Below are positions 43,193 through 53,604 of a DNA stretch of 64,000 nt, in pieces. The notes under the pieces were generated by a model. It made no database searches, was not told the DNA's origin, and worked only from the letters and a program-made list of their open reading frames with translations. The DNA comes from Allobosea sp. 67-29. GTDB lineage: Bacteria > Pseudomonadota > Alphaproteobacteria > Rhizobiales > Beijerinckiaceae. Position numbers and translations under genes: made by a program. Every line of letters starts with the position of its first letter. The first letter of the stretch is position 1. The stretch covers positions 1 to 64,000 of the forward strand of contig NZ_MKSQ01000023.1 of the NCBI RefSeq assembly GCF_001898115.1. Reading direction: 5' to 3'.

Positions 43193-44859
43193 GACAGACG
43201 ATCCAGGAACTGGCCCGCGGTCGGCTGCACGACGCGAGGCTGCCCGGTATGGATATCGACGGACCCGGTAGCGAAATCGGCGTCATGCAGGGCGGTCTCG
43301 AGGCCGGTCGCCGCGCCGCGCAGCAGGCTGCTGGTTTCCTCGCGTTCGGCCCAGAGTGTCACGCCGACCTCACGGCCCTGCAGGGTGACGACGCCCTGCA
43401 GCGGCCCCATCGGCTCGACGTCGAGCGCGAAGCGGATACGCCAGAGCGGCGGCGAGATGCCTTGCGCCTCGCGGCGCGGCGGATCCTTCTCGACCTGGAG
43501 TGGCAGGATCGCGGTGCCGTGCTGGAAGGTCAGCGGAACTTCCGCGAGCCAGCGCTGCGGCTGAGGCTGTGCCGGGTCCGGGCGCGAGACCTCGAGCGGC
43601 AGCGAGGCGAACTGCGACAGCTTGATCCGGTCGAGTGCCGCGTCGGTCTGGGCAAGCAGCGTGGTCGCGATGCCGAGCGGCTTGTCGCCGGGGTGCAGCG
43701 TCGGTTCCGCGACCGGCTGGGCCGCGAGGGCGCCGTCGCGGCGCGGAGGTGCGGCGGCGCCGGCGCCGTTCGATGCCGGCTCGAATGCGGCGGGCGCACG
43801 GTCCGGTTTCATCGCCGCCGTCTGCGGCGACAGGCTGTCGATGATCGGCAGCAGCTTGTCGCGCAGGGCCAGCAGCCCCGCCTTGAGATCGTTCTGCGGA
43901 GGCGAGGCCCGGCCCGCGGCGGCGTGGGCCTCCATGAACAGGCCCGAGCCCTGCAGGGCGCTCTGCAGACGCGAACCGGTCATAATCTGGCGATCAGCCG
44001 GGAAGGACTGCCGCAGCAGCTGGTCGATGGCGCCGAGCAACGGTTTCGGCAGGGTGAGCGCGACGGTGCCGTCGGCGAGACCGCGCAGATTGGCGAAGAG
44101 CGGGGCCAGGCTGTCCTGCCGCATCAGTGCTTCGCCCAAAGTGGGGCCGATGGCTGCGCGCGGCGAGACCGGCGGCGGGAGGGTCTCCTGGCGGGCCTCG
44201 CCCGGCACCGCCGCTCGGGCCGGTGCCGGGGGCGCGGCCGCCTTCGAGAGGGCTTCGGGGTGTTCGAGCGAGCCCGCCGAACCCGGCTTCTGCGAGATTG
44301 TGGGGAGCGGAGCGCGGCCAGACGCGATTTCGGTGGCCAGCCGGGGCCGGTGTTCGGACGGAACGACGGTGGCCGATGGTAAGGACGTTCCGGCCTGTGT
44401 AGGCGGTTGCGCAAGGGGGTGGGAAGCCGTTGCAGAGGCCGTGTCGCCGGCGGGAGCCGGCAGTGAAGGTGCAGCAAGTCCGCCGGAGGGTGGCAGCGTC
44501 GACGCAGGAGCTTGCGCCGTAGGAGGAAGCTGTGCCCCGGTCGGCGCGCCGGCAGCGGGCGGGCTGCCCGGCTGCCGGATGTCGAGGAGGGTCGCGCGCA
44601 GGTCGCCGCCCGGTTGTTCCGGGGCTTCGAGATGCAGGAGCAGCGTCGCGCCGGGCTGCAGTGCGGCCTGTTTCGCCTGTGGGCCGGCGAGCACGAGCGT
44701 GATCTTGGCATCGCCTATCGCTGCCGTAGCGGTGCCGTCGGGATCGAGTGAGAGCAGGCGCGCCCGGACCGTCGTGCCAGCCGTCAACTCGCCGGCGGCG
44801 TCGAGCGCCTGCAGCAATCTGGCAAGGTTCTGGCTCTGGATGAGCTGGGCGAGGTTCAT
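43189..44859 (-). CDS. FliK-like flagellar hook-length control protein
   Basis: A 556-residue protein. The N-terminal 100 residues form a beta-rich domain (TTVRARLLSLDPDGTATAAIG). The middle 200 residues are Pro/Ala/Gly/Ser-rich and low-complexity, like the ruler part of FliK. The C-terminal 120 residues hold the FliK-type core (WLAEVPLTFQHGTAILPLQVEKD and GVVTLQGREVGVTLWAERE). It lies directly upstream of flhB2, overlapping by 4 bases, which is the expected functional pair. FliK senses hook length and switches FlhB specificity. It may be a FliK paralogue, since the main flagellar cluster is not in the window. Confidence 0.8.
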   Translation of the reverse strand: MNLAQLIQSQNLARLLQALDAAGELTAGTTVRARLLSLDPDGTATAAIGDAKITLVLAGPQAKQAALQPGATLLLHLEAPEQPGGDLRATLLDIRQPGSPPAAGAPTGAQLPPTAQAPASTLPPSGGLAAPSLPAPAGDTASATASHPLAQPPTQAGTSLPSATVVPSEHRPRLATEIASGRAPLPTISQKPGSAGSLEHPEALSKAAAPPAPARAAVPGEARQETLPPPVSPRAAIGPTLGEALMRQDSLAPLFANLRGLADGTVALTLPKPLLGAIDQLLRQSFPADRQIMTGSRLQSALQGSGLFMEAHAAAGRASPPQNDLKAGLLALRDKLLPIIDSLSPQTAAMKPDRAPAAFEPASNGAGAAAPPRRDGALAAQPVAEPTLHPGDKPLGIATTLLAQTDAALDRIKLSQFASLPLEVSRPDPAQPQPQRWLAEVPLTFQHGTAILPLQVEKDPPRREAQGISPPLWRIRFALDVEPMGPLQGVVTLQGREVGVTLWAEREETSSLLRGAATGLETALHDADFATGSVDIHTGQPRVVQPTAGQFLDRLS

Positions 44860-45010
44860 CGGGTGACCATGAATCGGTGCGCCAGCCTCTCAGGAAAGAT
44901 TAAGGATTCTGTTGCCGCACGGGACCTGCAGGGCTGCCGCGCGTCGATGGCGCTGGCGCGGGCGGTTTCGCTGACGCAAGCTTGCGCCTTCCTTTCAAAG
45001 GATCATTGCC

Positions 45011-46018
45011 ATGGATTATCGCCGCCTCGGCCGTTCCGGTCTCAAGGTCTCGCCGCTCTGCCTGGGCACGATGATGTTCGGTGGGGCGACGGAGGAAGTG
45101 GAAGCGCGCCGGATCATCGACCATGCCCACGATGCCGGCATCAATTTCATCGACACGGCCGACGTCTACAACGAAGGCCGCTCAGAGGAGGTCACGGGGC
45201 GCGCGATCGCGGCGCATCGGCAGGACTGGCTGCTGGCGACCAAGGTCGCCAATCCGATGGGTGCGGGCCCCAACCGCAGCGGGCTGTCACGCCGCTGGGT
45301 CATGCAGGCCTGCGAGGACAGCCTGCGCCGGCTCGGCACCGACGTCATCGACATCTACTACCTGCACAAGGAGGATCACCAGACGCCGCTGGAGGAGACC
45401 GTGAACGCCATCGCCGATCTCGTTCGGCAGGGCAAAATCAGGCATTTCGGCGTTTCGAACTACCGCTCCTGGCGCCTGGCGGAGATCTGCCGGCTCTGCG
45501 ACGAGAGCGGCATCGACAGGCCGGTCGTCAGCCAGCCCTACTACAACGCGATGAACCGCATGCCGGAGGTCGAGCACCTGCCGGCCTGCGGTCATTTCGG
45601 GCTCGGCGTCGCTTCCTATTCCCCGCTGGCGCGCGGTGTGCTGACGGCGAAATATGCGCCGGGCCAGGCTCCGGCCGAGGGCACGCGGGCGGGCCGCGGC
45701 GACAAGCGGATGATGCAGGCGGAATGGCGCGAGGAAAGTCTCGTCATTGCACAGACGATCAAGAAGCATGCGGCCAGGCGCGGGCTCACGCCCATCCAGT
45801 TCGCGGTGCGCTGGGTGCTGAACAATGCCTTCGTGACGGCGGCCATTGCCGGCCCGCGCACCTTCGAGCAGTGGCAGGCCTATCTTTCGGCGCTCGATGC
45901 GGGCTTTACGCCAGAGGACGAGGCGCTGGTCGACTCGCTGGTGCCGCCGGGCCACCCGTCGACGCCGGGATACAGCGATCCGGCCTATCCGCTGGAAGGG
46001 CGTATCAGTCGGGTCTGA
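45011..46018 (+). CDS. Aldo/keto reductase
   Basis: A 335-residue NADPH-dependent oxidoreductase with a (beta/alpha)8 barrel. It starts MDYRRLGRSGLKVSPLCLGTMMFG, and the catalytic tetrad is visible: Asp in FIDTADVYN, Tyr in the same segment, Lys in LLATKVANPMG and His in DIYYLHKEDH. FGVSNYRSWRL is the conserved GVSN strand and AAIAGPRTFEQ (with PIQFAVRW) the coenzyme end. It reduces aldehydes or ketones; the natural substrate is unknown. It is a single gene, divergent from the fliK operon. Confidence 0.92.
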   Translation: MDYRRLGRSGLKVSPLCLGTMMFGGATEEVEARRIIDHAHDAGINFIDTADVYNEGRSEEVTGRAIAAHRQDWLLATKVANPMGAGPNRSGLSRRWVMQACEDSLRRLGTDVIDIYYLHKEDHQTPLEETVNAIADLVRQGKIRHFGVSNYRSWRLAEICRLCDESGIDRPVVSQPYYNAMNRMPEVEHLPACGHFGLGVASYSPLARGVLTAKYAPGQAPAEGTRAGRGDKRMMQAEWREESLVIAQTIKKHAARRGLTPIQFAVRWVLNNAFVTAAIAGPRTFEQWQAYLSALDAGFTPEDEALVDSLVPPGHPSTPGYSDPAYPLEGRISRV

Positions 46019-46025
46019 CGCTCGC

Positions 46026-46343
46026 TCAGTTCATCATGCAGAAGCCGCCGACGACCACCTGCGTGCCGCACCAGGGCTGCTTGCCGTCGTCGTTCGTGCT
46101 CAGGCGCAGCGGCACCGGCCCGGCGCTGGACGGCGGAAACGGCACATGCCGGGGTTCCTCGGCGGCTCCCGCCCCTTGCGGCCTGCTGGCCGCCGCGACG
46201 CCCGGGACGATCACCATGCCGCGGCCGGTCTTGGCGGCGGGCGCGCTGCTGTGCGCGCCGAGACGGAAGCGTCGGGCTTCCGCCTGGAGCGGCAGCATGA
46301 CAAGGGTGGCGACAAGGCAGGCGAGGGCGGCGGTGCGGCGCAT
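46026..46343 (-). CDS. Small secreted protein with two C-terminal cysteines, unknown function
   Basis: A 105-residue protein with a clear signal peptide (MRRTAALACLVATLVMLPLQAEA, cleaved after A22/A23). The mature part is Pro/Gly/Ala-rich with no recognisable domain, and ends in DDGKQPWCGTQVVVGGFCMMN, where the two Cys could form a disulphide. A conserved small periplasmic or surface protein is plausible. It is downstream of the TetR gene on the same strand with a 92-base gap, and convergent with the aldo/keto reductase gene, whose stop is 7 bases away. Confidence 0.65.
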   Translation of the reverse strand: MRRTAALACLVATLVMLPLQAEARRFRLGAHSSAPAAKTGRGMVIVPGVAAASRPQGAGAAEEPRHVPFPPSSAGPVPLRLSTNDDGKQPWCGTQVVVGGFCMMN

Positions 46344-46435
46344 CGTGCGGATCTCCTGGGCTCACGATGATGCCGCGCTCGGCCACGGCCGCAAGGAAAG
46401 CCGGACATCAGCCTGACCGAGGCGTTAACGGCGGA

Positions 46436-47056
46436 TCAGGCTGCAGCGCCGCGCGGCAGGACGAGCCCGTCCCAAGCGGCCATCGCGGCCCGTGCGATCG
46501 TTTCGAGTGCCGACCTGGAGGCGCCGTCGCGGGCCTGGATCGACATGCCCTGCTGGACGGTGACGTAGTAGCTCGCAATGGATCGCGGATCGAGCGAGGC
46601 GGGTAGCTCGCCCTCCGCCATCGCCCGCTGCAAGCGTTCCTCGATCATCGCGACGCTGCCCGCCCGCATCTCGCGGAGGATGCGGCCGGTCTCCTCGCCG
46701 ACGCCGACGGCATTCACCGCCGACATCACGACCATGCATCCGGGGGGGCGGCCGGGACGCGTGAAGGTCGCGGCGCTGGCCAGCAGATAGCCTTCGACGG
46801 CGCCGCGCGCCGTTTCCGCTTTGCGCAGGGGCGAGAGGATGGCGTCGCTTTCCGTTGCGGCAAAATGGCCGACGGCCTCCCGGTAGAGCTCCTCCTTGCT
46901 GCCGAAGGCAGCGTAGAGGCTCGGCGCGTTGATGCCCATCGCCTCGGTGATGTCGGCCATGGAGGCGGCCTGGTAACCGCGCTCCCAGAAAAGCTCCATT
47001 GCCCGTTGCAGTGCCGCCTGCCTGTCGAAACGGCGCGGACGGCCACGTTCTGCCAT
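46436..47056 (-). CDS. TetR family transcriptional regulator
   Basis: A 206-residue repressor with an N-terminal TetR helix-turn-helix: RFDRQAALQRAMELFWERGYQAASMADITEAMGINAPSLYAAFGSKEELYREAV. The C-terminal helical ligand domain is YefR/AcrR-like with TRPGRPPGCMVV. The start MAERGRPRRF has the ribosome site GAGGAGA. It is divergent from an SDR gene; two copies of a 16-bp palindromic operator lie in the 112-base gap, one close to each start. It likely represses both itself and the SDR gene; the inducer is unknown. Confidence 0.9.
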   Translation of the reverse strand: MAERGRPRRFDRQAALQRAMELFWERGYQAASMADITEAMGINAPSLYAAFGSKEELYREAVGHFAATESDAILSPLRKAETARGAVEGYLLASAATFTRPGRPPGCMVVMSAVNAVGVGEETGRILREMRAGSVAMIEERLQRAMAEGELPASLDPRSIASYYVTVQQGMSIQARDGASRSALETIARAAMAAWDGLVLPRGAAA

Positions 47057-47080
47057 CTTCGCGATCTCCTCGAAAGATTT

Positions 47081-47096
47081 TGTACCGATCGATATA
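47081..47096. promoter_or_regulatory. Probable TetR operator O1 (regulator side)
   Basis: tgtaccgatcgatata matches operator O2 (47138-47153) in 13 of 16 bases. It lies 25 bases upstream of the TetR start, placed for autorepression. Confidence 0.6.
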
Positions 47097-47104
47097 TATT
47101 TCTC

Positions 47105-47134
47105 TTGACGGTGCGGGGCAAGCGCGTCAGCTAT
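47105..47134 (+). promoter_or_regulatory. Probable promoter of the SDR gene
   Basis: A -35 box TTGACG (47105-47110) is followed after 17-18 bases by a weak -10 region around gctatt (about 47129-47135). Operator O2 begins immediately after it, so repressor binding would block initiation. The -10 assignment is approximate. Confidence 0.5.
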
Positions 47135-47137
47135 TTG

Positions 47138-47153
47138 TGTATCGATTGATACA
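47138..47153. promoter_or_regulatory. Probable TetR operator O2 (SDR side)
   Basis: tgtatcgattgataca is an inverted repeat with 6-bp arms (tgtatc/gataca) around a 4-base centre, 15 bases upstream of the SDR start and downstream of the -10 region. It is near-identical to O1. Confidence 0.7.
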
Positions 47154-47168
47154 TAAATGGAGATCCCC

Positions 47169-47909
47169 ATGTCCCGTCTTGCCGGAAAGCGCGCCCTCGT
47201 CACCGGCGCCAGTCGCGGAATCGGCGCCGCAATCGCCCAGCAGCTTGCCGCCGAAGGGGCCGATGTCGCCATCACCTACGAGCGCTCCGCCGAGAAGGCG
47301 GCCAGCGTCGTCAAGGCCATCGAGGCACTTGGCCGGAAGGGAGCCGCGATCGCAGCCGACAGCGCCGATCCGGCGGCCGTGAAGCGCTCGGTCGATCAGG
47401 CGGCGCAGGCGCTTGGCGGCCTCGACATCCTTGTCAACAACGCCGGCATCTATCGGGGAGGGCCGGTCGAAGACTGGAGCCTTGCGGATATCGACACGAT
47501 CATGGCGGTCAATATCCGCGCGGTTGTGCTCGCGTCGCAGGCCGCGGCGGCGCATCTCGGCGAGGGCGGGCGGATCATTTCGATCGGCTCTTGCCTGGCG
47601 GACCGGGTGGTCGAGCCCAACGTCACGCTCTACGCCATGACGAAGGCAGCGCTGATCGGCTTCACCAAGGGGCTGGCGCGCGACTTCGGCCCGCGCGGCA
47701 TCACCGTCAACCTCGTTCATCCCGGTTCGACCGATACCGACATGAACCCCGCCGACGGGCCGCGGGCAGCAGCCCAGCTCGCGCGCATGGCGATCCCCGC
47801 CTACGGCAAGCCGCAGGACATCGCCGCGGCCGTCGCCTATCTCGCGAGCGAGGAAGGCCGCTTCATCACGGGGGCGGGCCTCGCCGTCGACGGCGGCGTC
47901 AACACCTGA
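47169..47909 (+). CDS. SDR family oxidoreductase
   Basis: A 246-residue short-chain dehydrogenase/reductase. The NAD(P)-binding motif TGASRGIGAA is at residues 12-21 and DILVNNAGIY follows. The catalytic Ser is in SIGSCLADR, and Tyr and Lys are in YAMTKAA. It ends with GRFITGAGLAVDGGVNT, typical of classical 3-oxoacyl-ACP-reductase-like SDRs. The ATG at 47169 has GGAG; an ATG four codons upstream is weaker. It is divergent from and probably repressed by the TetR gene. Substrate is unknown, but inducible detoxification or catabolism fits. Confidence 0.92.
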   Translation: MSRLAGKRALVTGASRGIGAAIAQQLAAEGADVAITYERSAEKAASVVKAIEALGRKGAAIAADSADPAAVKRSVDQAAQALGGLDILVNNAGIYRGGPVEDWSLADIDTIMAVNIRAVVLASQAAAAHLGEGGRIISIGSCLADRVVEPNVTLYAMTKAALIGFTKGLARDFGPRGITVNLVHPGSTDTDMNPADGPRAAAQLARMAIPAYGKPQDIAAAVAYLASEEGRFITGAGLAVDGGVNT

Positions 47910-47927
47910 CGCGCCGCCATCGACGGT

Positions 47928-48734
47928 TCAGCGCCCGGGCAGAACGACCAGAGTGGGTCTGCCCGGCAGTGCCGCCTTGCTCAATCTGATCGTCGCCTCG
48001 TTCCGGCGGTCCACCGGCCAGAGGTCGCGCGTGCGGGAGATGAAGCGTTCCAGCGTGCCGCCGCCGAAGAAATGCATCGGGATCATCACCCGCGCCTGCA
48101 GCGACTTCAGAACCTCGACCATGCCTTCCTGGTCGAGGGTATAGCTGCCGTCGACCGGGAACAGCACGATGTCGACGCGGCCGAGCGCGCGCAGATGGCC
48201 GGGCTCCAGAGGATGGTGCAGATGGCCGAGATGGGCGATGCAGAGATCGCCGATCTCGAAGACGAAGATCGAGTTTCCGTCATAGTCGGTGCCGCCCTCG
48301 TAGGTGCGGATATTGGTCGGCACGTTGCGGACGCGGACATCGCCGAGCGTCACGTCGTGATGGGCTGCGCCCTTGCCCTCCGGGTCCCAGCCGCGCAGCA
48401 CCCGCTTGATCGCCGGGTCGGGGCGGTTCGAATAATGCGTCGAATGCGCCTTGTTCATCGTGGCGATGTCGGGCGTCACCGGCGGGCGGACATAGTCATT
48501 GTAGTCGGTCGCGATCCTCACGCCGCCCGGCGTCTCGATCAGGAAGGTGGCGTGGCCGACGAAGGTCAGCCCGACCTCGTCCTTCGCGAACTGGACCCGC
48601 TGGATCGGCAGGCCGAGGCTCGCCATCTCGGGCCGACAGCCGGGCTCGCTCGACTGGGCGAAGGCGGGCAAGGCGGCGAGGCCTGCGAGAGTGGCGGCGA
48701 AAGCCAGCCCGGCAAAGAAGCTCGACAGTTTCAT
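47928..48734 (-). CDS. Exported MBL-fold metallo-hydrolase (UlaG-like)
   Basis: A 268-residue protein with a signal peptide (about residues 1-26, ending PAFAQ). It has the beta-lactamase-like metal-hydrolase fold of the UlaG/YfiT group: FVGHATFLIET, then HSTHYSNRPDP, IAHLGHLHHPLEP and IPMHFFGGGT supply histidines for the metals. The first metal motif is HSTHYSNRP rather than the classical HxHxDH. Start MKLSSFFAGLAF was chosen; the upstream ATG at 48770 would put 12 residues before the signal. Location is predicted periplasmic; the substrate is unknown. Confidence 0.8.
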   Translation of the reverse strand: MKLSSFFAGLAFAATLAGLAALPAFAQSSEPGCRPEMASLGLPIQRVQFAKDEVGLTFVGHATFLIETPGGVRIATDYNDYVRPPVTPDIATMNKAHSTHYSNRPDPAIKRVLRGWDPEGKGAAHHDVTLGDVRVRNVPTNIRTYEGGTDYDGNSIFVFEIGDLCIAHLGHLHHPLEPGHLRALGRVDIVLFPVDGSYTLDQEGMVEVLKSLQARVMIPMHFFGGGTLERFISRTRDLWPVDRRNEATIRLSKAALPGRPTLVVLPGR

Positions 48735-48846
48735 CGAACGGTTCCCGCTTCCGGAGATCCTGACGATCACGCAAAGGGCGGGCCATGAAAAGCGCTCTGC
48801 CGGTTTCGTGAACCGACGCCCGGCCGCCCCTGTCCGGCGCTCCCGT

Positions 48847-49392
48847 TCAACCCGCCGAGGGCCGGACTTCGACCCTGGCCTTGGCGAGCCGGCGGAAGAG
48901 GCGTCTGCGTCGCAGGATCGGCACCCAGTCGTAGAGGAACATCTCGGCCGGACGCCAGATCACCACCCAGCCGATGATGATCAGGCTCTCCTGAAAGATG
49001 CGGGCGAAAGGGCCTTCGAGGCCTCGGGTAAGCAGCCAAGTCAGGAGCAGGCAAATGGCGAGCCCGACGAAGCCGATGGCGAAGGCGAGGCGGCCGTCGC
49101 GGAAAAGCTCGCGCAGCGCGCGGGTTTCGGCATTCGCCCGACCGGCGAACCAGTTCGTGATGGCGGCTGCGAGATCGGGCATCGGGCTGCCGGGCGGGGC
49201 CGGCCGTTCGAGATGAACGACGATCCTGATCGGTTCATCCTTGGGCAGGTCGCGTGCCCAATCGACGATATAGGCCTCGGCATCGGCGGCGAGGTCACCT
49301 TCGCGAAAGGGGAATGGGTCGAGCATGTTGAAGAGCTGCGCGCCATCGCGCAGCCTGAGTTCGATCGTCGCCTCGCCGTACCGCTCGGGCAT
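48847..49392 (-). CDS. Conserved membrane protein of unknown function
   Basis: A 181-residue protein. The first 100 residues are cytosolic with [40 protein letters not shown] near the N-terminus, then a short Pro-rich connector. Two membrane helices follow at about 110-133 ([20 protein letters not shown]) and 145-168 ([20 protein letters not shown]), with a basic tail [18 protein letters not shown]. The start [11 protein letters not shown] was taken; the frame stays open upstream but with cysteine-rich, non-conserved content. I recognise no family with certainty. It is divergent from ettA, with 160 bases between. Confidence 0.6.
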   Translation of the reverse strand: MPERYGEATIELRLRDGAQLFNMLDPFPFREGDLAADAEAYIVDWARDLPKDEPIRIVVHLERPAPPGSPMPDLAAAITNWFAGRANAETRALRELFRDGRLAFAIGFVGLAICLLLTWLLTRGLEGPFARIFQESLIIIGWVVIWRPAEMFLYDWVPILRRRRLFRRLAKARVEVRPSAG

Positions 49393-49552
49393 GCCGGATG
49401 TCCTGGTCCAGTTGAAGCCGCATTGTTCGGGATCGGCTGGCGGCCGGCAATCCACCCGATGCGGTTGCGGCGGGCGGCGGCGCTCGCTACATAGCGGCCA
49501 GATTTCCCGACATCCCGTGTCGCAGCGCCTGAAAGCGGAGCCCGCTCGCCTC

Positions 49553-51205
<1,653 letters not shown>

Positions 51206-51224
51206 GGATCGGCGTCTGTTCGAG

Positions 51225-51262
51225 AAGGCCGCACGGCGTTCCGCGCCGTGGGGCCTTTTTCT
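51225..51262 (+). terminator. Intrinsic terminator of ettA
   Basis: Arms aaggcc (51225-51230) with ggcctt, and cacggcg (51232-51238) with cgccgtg (51244-51250), form a long GC stem with one internal mismatch. It is followed by five T residues. It lies 19 bases after ettA and may also stop transcription of the convergent GFA gene. Confidence 0.85.
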
Positions 51263-51275
51263 ATGGACGCGATGC

Positions 51276-51668
51276 CTATTCCTCCGAGCGGCTCGTCCCG
51301 CGGCGGTCGCGCTCGTAGCGCTTCCCGAGCGGAAACGGCGGTAGCCAGGCTTCGCGGCGGATGGTCCAGAGCTCGTAGGTCGGCACGAACTGGTCGGGAG
51401 CGTCCAGCGAGCCCAGATTGACCTCGATTTCGTCCCCGCTGCGCGCGAAGACGGACGAGCCGCAGCGCGGGCAGAAATGCCGCCCGGCATAGTCGCGCGT
51501 TTCGCCGTCGATCATCACCGCCTCCTGCGGGAAGATCGCCGAGGCGTGGAAGAGGGCGCCATGGTGCTTGCGGCAGTCGAGGCAGTGGCACAGGCCGACC
51601 CGGTAGGGACGCCCCGACGCCACGATCCGGACGCTTCCGCACAGGCAGCCGCCGGTGAAACGATCCAT
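51276..51668 (-). CDS. GFA family zinc protein (glutathione-dependent formaldehyde-activating enzyme-like)
   Basis: A 130-residue protein of the GFA/CENP-V family. Zinc ligands are visible: CLCGSVRI near residue 8, GLCHCLDCRKHHGALF near 35 and FCPRCGSSVF near 80. The family is named for a formaldehyde-glutathione activity that is disputed for most members, so the function is unproven. ATG at 51668 follows GGAGCGCGG. It is 41 bases downstream of the SulP gene on the same strand and may be co-transcribed. Confidence 0.88.
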   Translation of the reverse strand: MDRFTGGCLCGSVRIVASGRPYRVGLCHCLDCRKHHGALFHASAIFPQEAVMIDGETRDYAGRHFCPRCGSSVFARSGDEIEVNLGSLDAPDQFVPTYELWTIRREAWLPPFPLGKRYERDRRGTSRSEE

Positions 51669-51709
51669 GCCGCGCTCCTCCGATTTCCGAGGGGGAATGC
51701 TCCCGGCCG

Positions 51710-53185
51710 TCAGTGGCCGGCTGCGAGCGTTCCGTCGCGCTTGTCGTGCACCGCCAGCCGCTCGACCATGGTCGCCGTCGCCTGATTCATGCCGACGATC
51801 TCGACGGCGATGTCGTGATGGCGGAACTTGAGCACGACGCGGTCGAGCGCGTTGATGGCCGTGATATCCCAGAAATGCGCGGCGCTCAGATCGATGACGA
51901 CGTGCTGCACCTCTTCCTCGCGGAAGTCGAAGGCGGCATGGAAGGCCTCGGCCGTCGCGAAGAAGATCTGCCCGGAGACCCGGTAGACCCGCTTGTCGCC
52001 CTCGCGTTCGGACGCGACAGCGAAGAAGCGCGTGACCTTGTGGGCGAAGAACAATCCGCTCAGCACGACGCCGAAGAGGACCCCCTTGGCGAGGTCGTGC
52101 GTGGCGACAACCACCGCGACCGTGCCCAGCATGACGACGCTTGAGCTCTTTGGATGGATCAGGAGCGTCTTCAGCGAGCGCCACTGGAAGGTGTTGATCG
52201 AGACCATGATCATGACCGCGACCAGTGCCGCCATCGGGATGCGGGCGACGTAAGGCCCGAGCACGACGATCAGGAAGAGCAGGAAGGCGCCCGCCCAGAA
52301 GGTCGAGAGCCGGCCGCGGCCGCCCGAGGACACGTTGATCACCGACTGCCCGATCATCGCGCAACCCGCCATGCCGCCGAAGAAGCCCGCCACGATGTTG
52401 GCGAGGCCCTGGCCGGCACATTCGCGGTTCTTGTCGGAGGTCGTATCCGTCTTCTCGTCGACGATGGCTGCCGTCATCAGGCTTTCGAGCAGGCCGACCA
52501 TGGCGAGCGTCAGGGCATAGGGCGCGATGATCCGCAGGGTCTCGAAGGTGAGCGGCACGGACGGAATCGCGAAGACGGGCAGCTCGCTCGGCAGCGCGCC
52601 CATGTCCCCGACCGTGCGGATATCGAAGCCGAAATACATCGAGACCGCGGTCAGCAGCACGATCGTCACCAGCGGAGAGGGGACGGCGGTGGTCAGCCGC
52701 GGCAGGAGATAGATGATCGCGAGGCCGGCGGCCGTCATCGCGTAGACCAGCGGGCCGCGCCCCAGCAACTCCGGCATCTGCGCAAGGAAAATGAGGATCG
52801 CGAGAGCGTTCACGAAGCCCGTGACGACCGAGCGCGAGACGAAGCGCATCAGGTTGCCGAGCTTCATGAGGCTGGCTGCGATCTGTAAGAGGCCGGTCAG
52901 CACCGTGGCGGCCAGCAGATAGCCGAGGCCGTGCTCCTTCACCAGCGTGGTCATCACCAGGGCCATCGCGCCGGTGGCGGCCGAGATCATGGCCGGCCGG
53001 CCTCCGGCGATGGCGGTGACGACAGCGATGCAGAAGGAAGCGTAGAGACCGACCTTCGGGTCGACGCCGGCGATGATCGAGAAGGCGATCGCTTCCGGGA
53101 TCAGCGCCAGCGCCACCACGGTGCCGGCGAGGATCTCGCGCGTGACGTTCGGAGCCCATTCGCTCCGCAGATGAGAGATGGTCAT
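51710..53185 (-). CDS. SulP family inorganic anion transporter with STAS domain
   Basis: A 491-residue permease, start [10 protein letters not shown]. About ten to twelve membrane helices span residues 15-390, with [25 protein letters not shown] as the SulP signature near residue 30, and [17 protein letters not shown]. The C-terminal STAS domain (about 395-480) reads [20 protein letters not shown]; the usual phosphorylatable Ser position holds Trp. It transports sulfate, bicarbonate or related anions; the substrate cannot be told. An in-frame start 88 residues upstream would be Arg/Pro-rich non-conserved sequence. Confidence 0.92.
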   Translation of the reverse strand: MTISHLRSEWAPNVTREILAGTVVALALIPEAIAFSIIAGVDPKVGLYASFCIAVVTAIAGGRPAMISAATGAMALVMTTLVKEHGLGYLLAATVLTGLLQIAASLMKLGNLMRFVSRSVVTGFVNALAILIFLAQMPELLGRGPLVYAMTAAGLAIIYLLPRLTTAVPSPLVTIVLLTAVSMYFGFDIRTVGDMGALPSELPVFAIPSVPLTFETLRIIAPYALTLAMVGLLESLMTAAIVDEKTDTTSDKNRECAGQGLANIVAGFFGGMAGCAMIGQSVINVSSGGRGRLSTFWAGAFLLFLIVVLGPYVARIPMAALVAVMIMVSINTFQWRSLKTLLIHPKSSSVVMLGTVAVVVATHDLAKGVLFGVVLSGLFFAHKVTRFFAVASEREGDKRVYRVSGQIFFATAEAFHAAFDFREEEVQHVVIDLSAAHFWDITAINALDRVVLKFRHHDIAVEIVGMNQATATMVERLAVHDKRDGTLAAGH

Positions 53186-53604
53186 GACAAGGGTTTCCCG
53201 CCCTGGAAGGTGCTTGCTCCCGGGCACATCGAGATCTGCCGCGTGCCTGCGGCTGCGGATGTGGGAAAGCCGGGGTCCTAGGGCGGGGTCGGGCGTGTAC
53301 GCCAGAACCGGATGAGCGCGATCATGTCCGAAGGCATAGCAGGTCGATGCTGCAGAGCAACAACGCCGGGGGCCTAGGCGCCATGCAATAGGGTGGAGGG
53401 GTCCCGCCGCAGCGAGCCGCCCTGCGGGTATGGCCGGCATGAGCGGCAAGCGCGCGGTCTTTGCCTCTCTTTAAGGCAGACTAAACCGGTAGCTCCTACG
53501 AGAGGAGCCGCGGCCAGGGCATGAAGCTTTGGCCCAAGTCACCGTGGCTCGATCCGGTCTATTCAGCCGATCTGCATCTTGCCGATACGATACGAAGGTT
53601 AGTT
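53186..53604. other. Intergenic region between SulP and the peptide-binding protein (divergent promoters)
   Basis: About 420 bases with no credible gene; the open frame from 53521 only extends the peptide-binding gene upstream of its Tat signal. Visible elements are two small inverted repeats just before that gene: tgcct...aggca (53462-53479) and gctcct (53492-53497) / aggagc (53503-53508). AT content rises sharply at 53580-53640. A promoter for the binding protein is likely here but not assignable. Confidence 0.5.
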
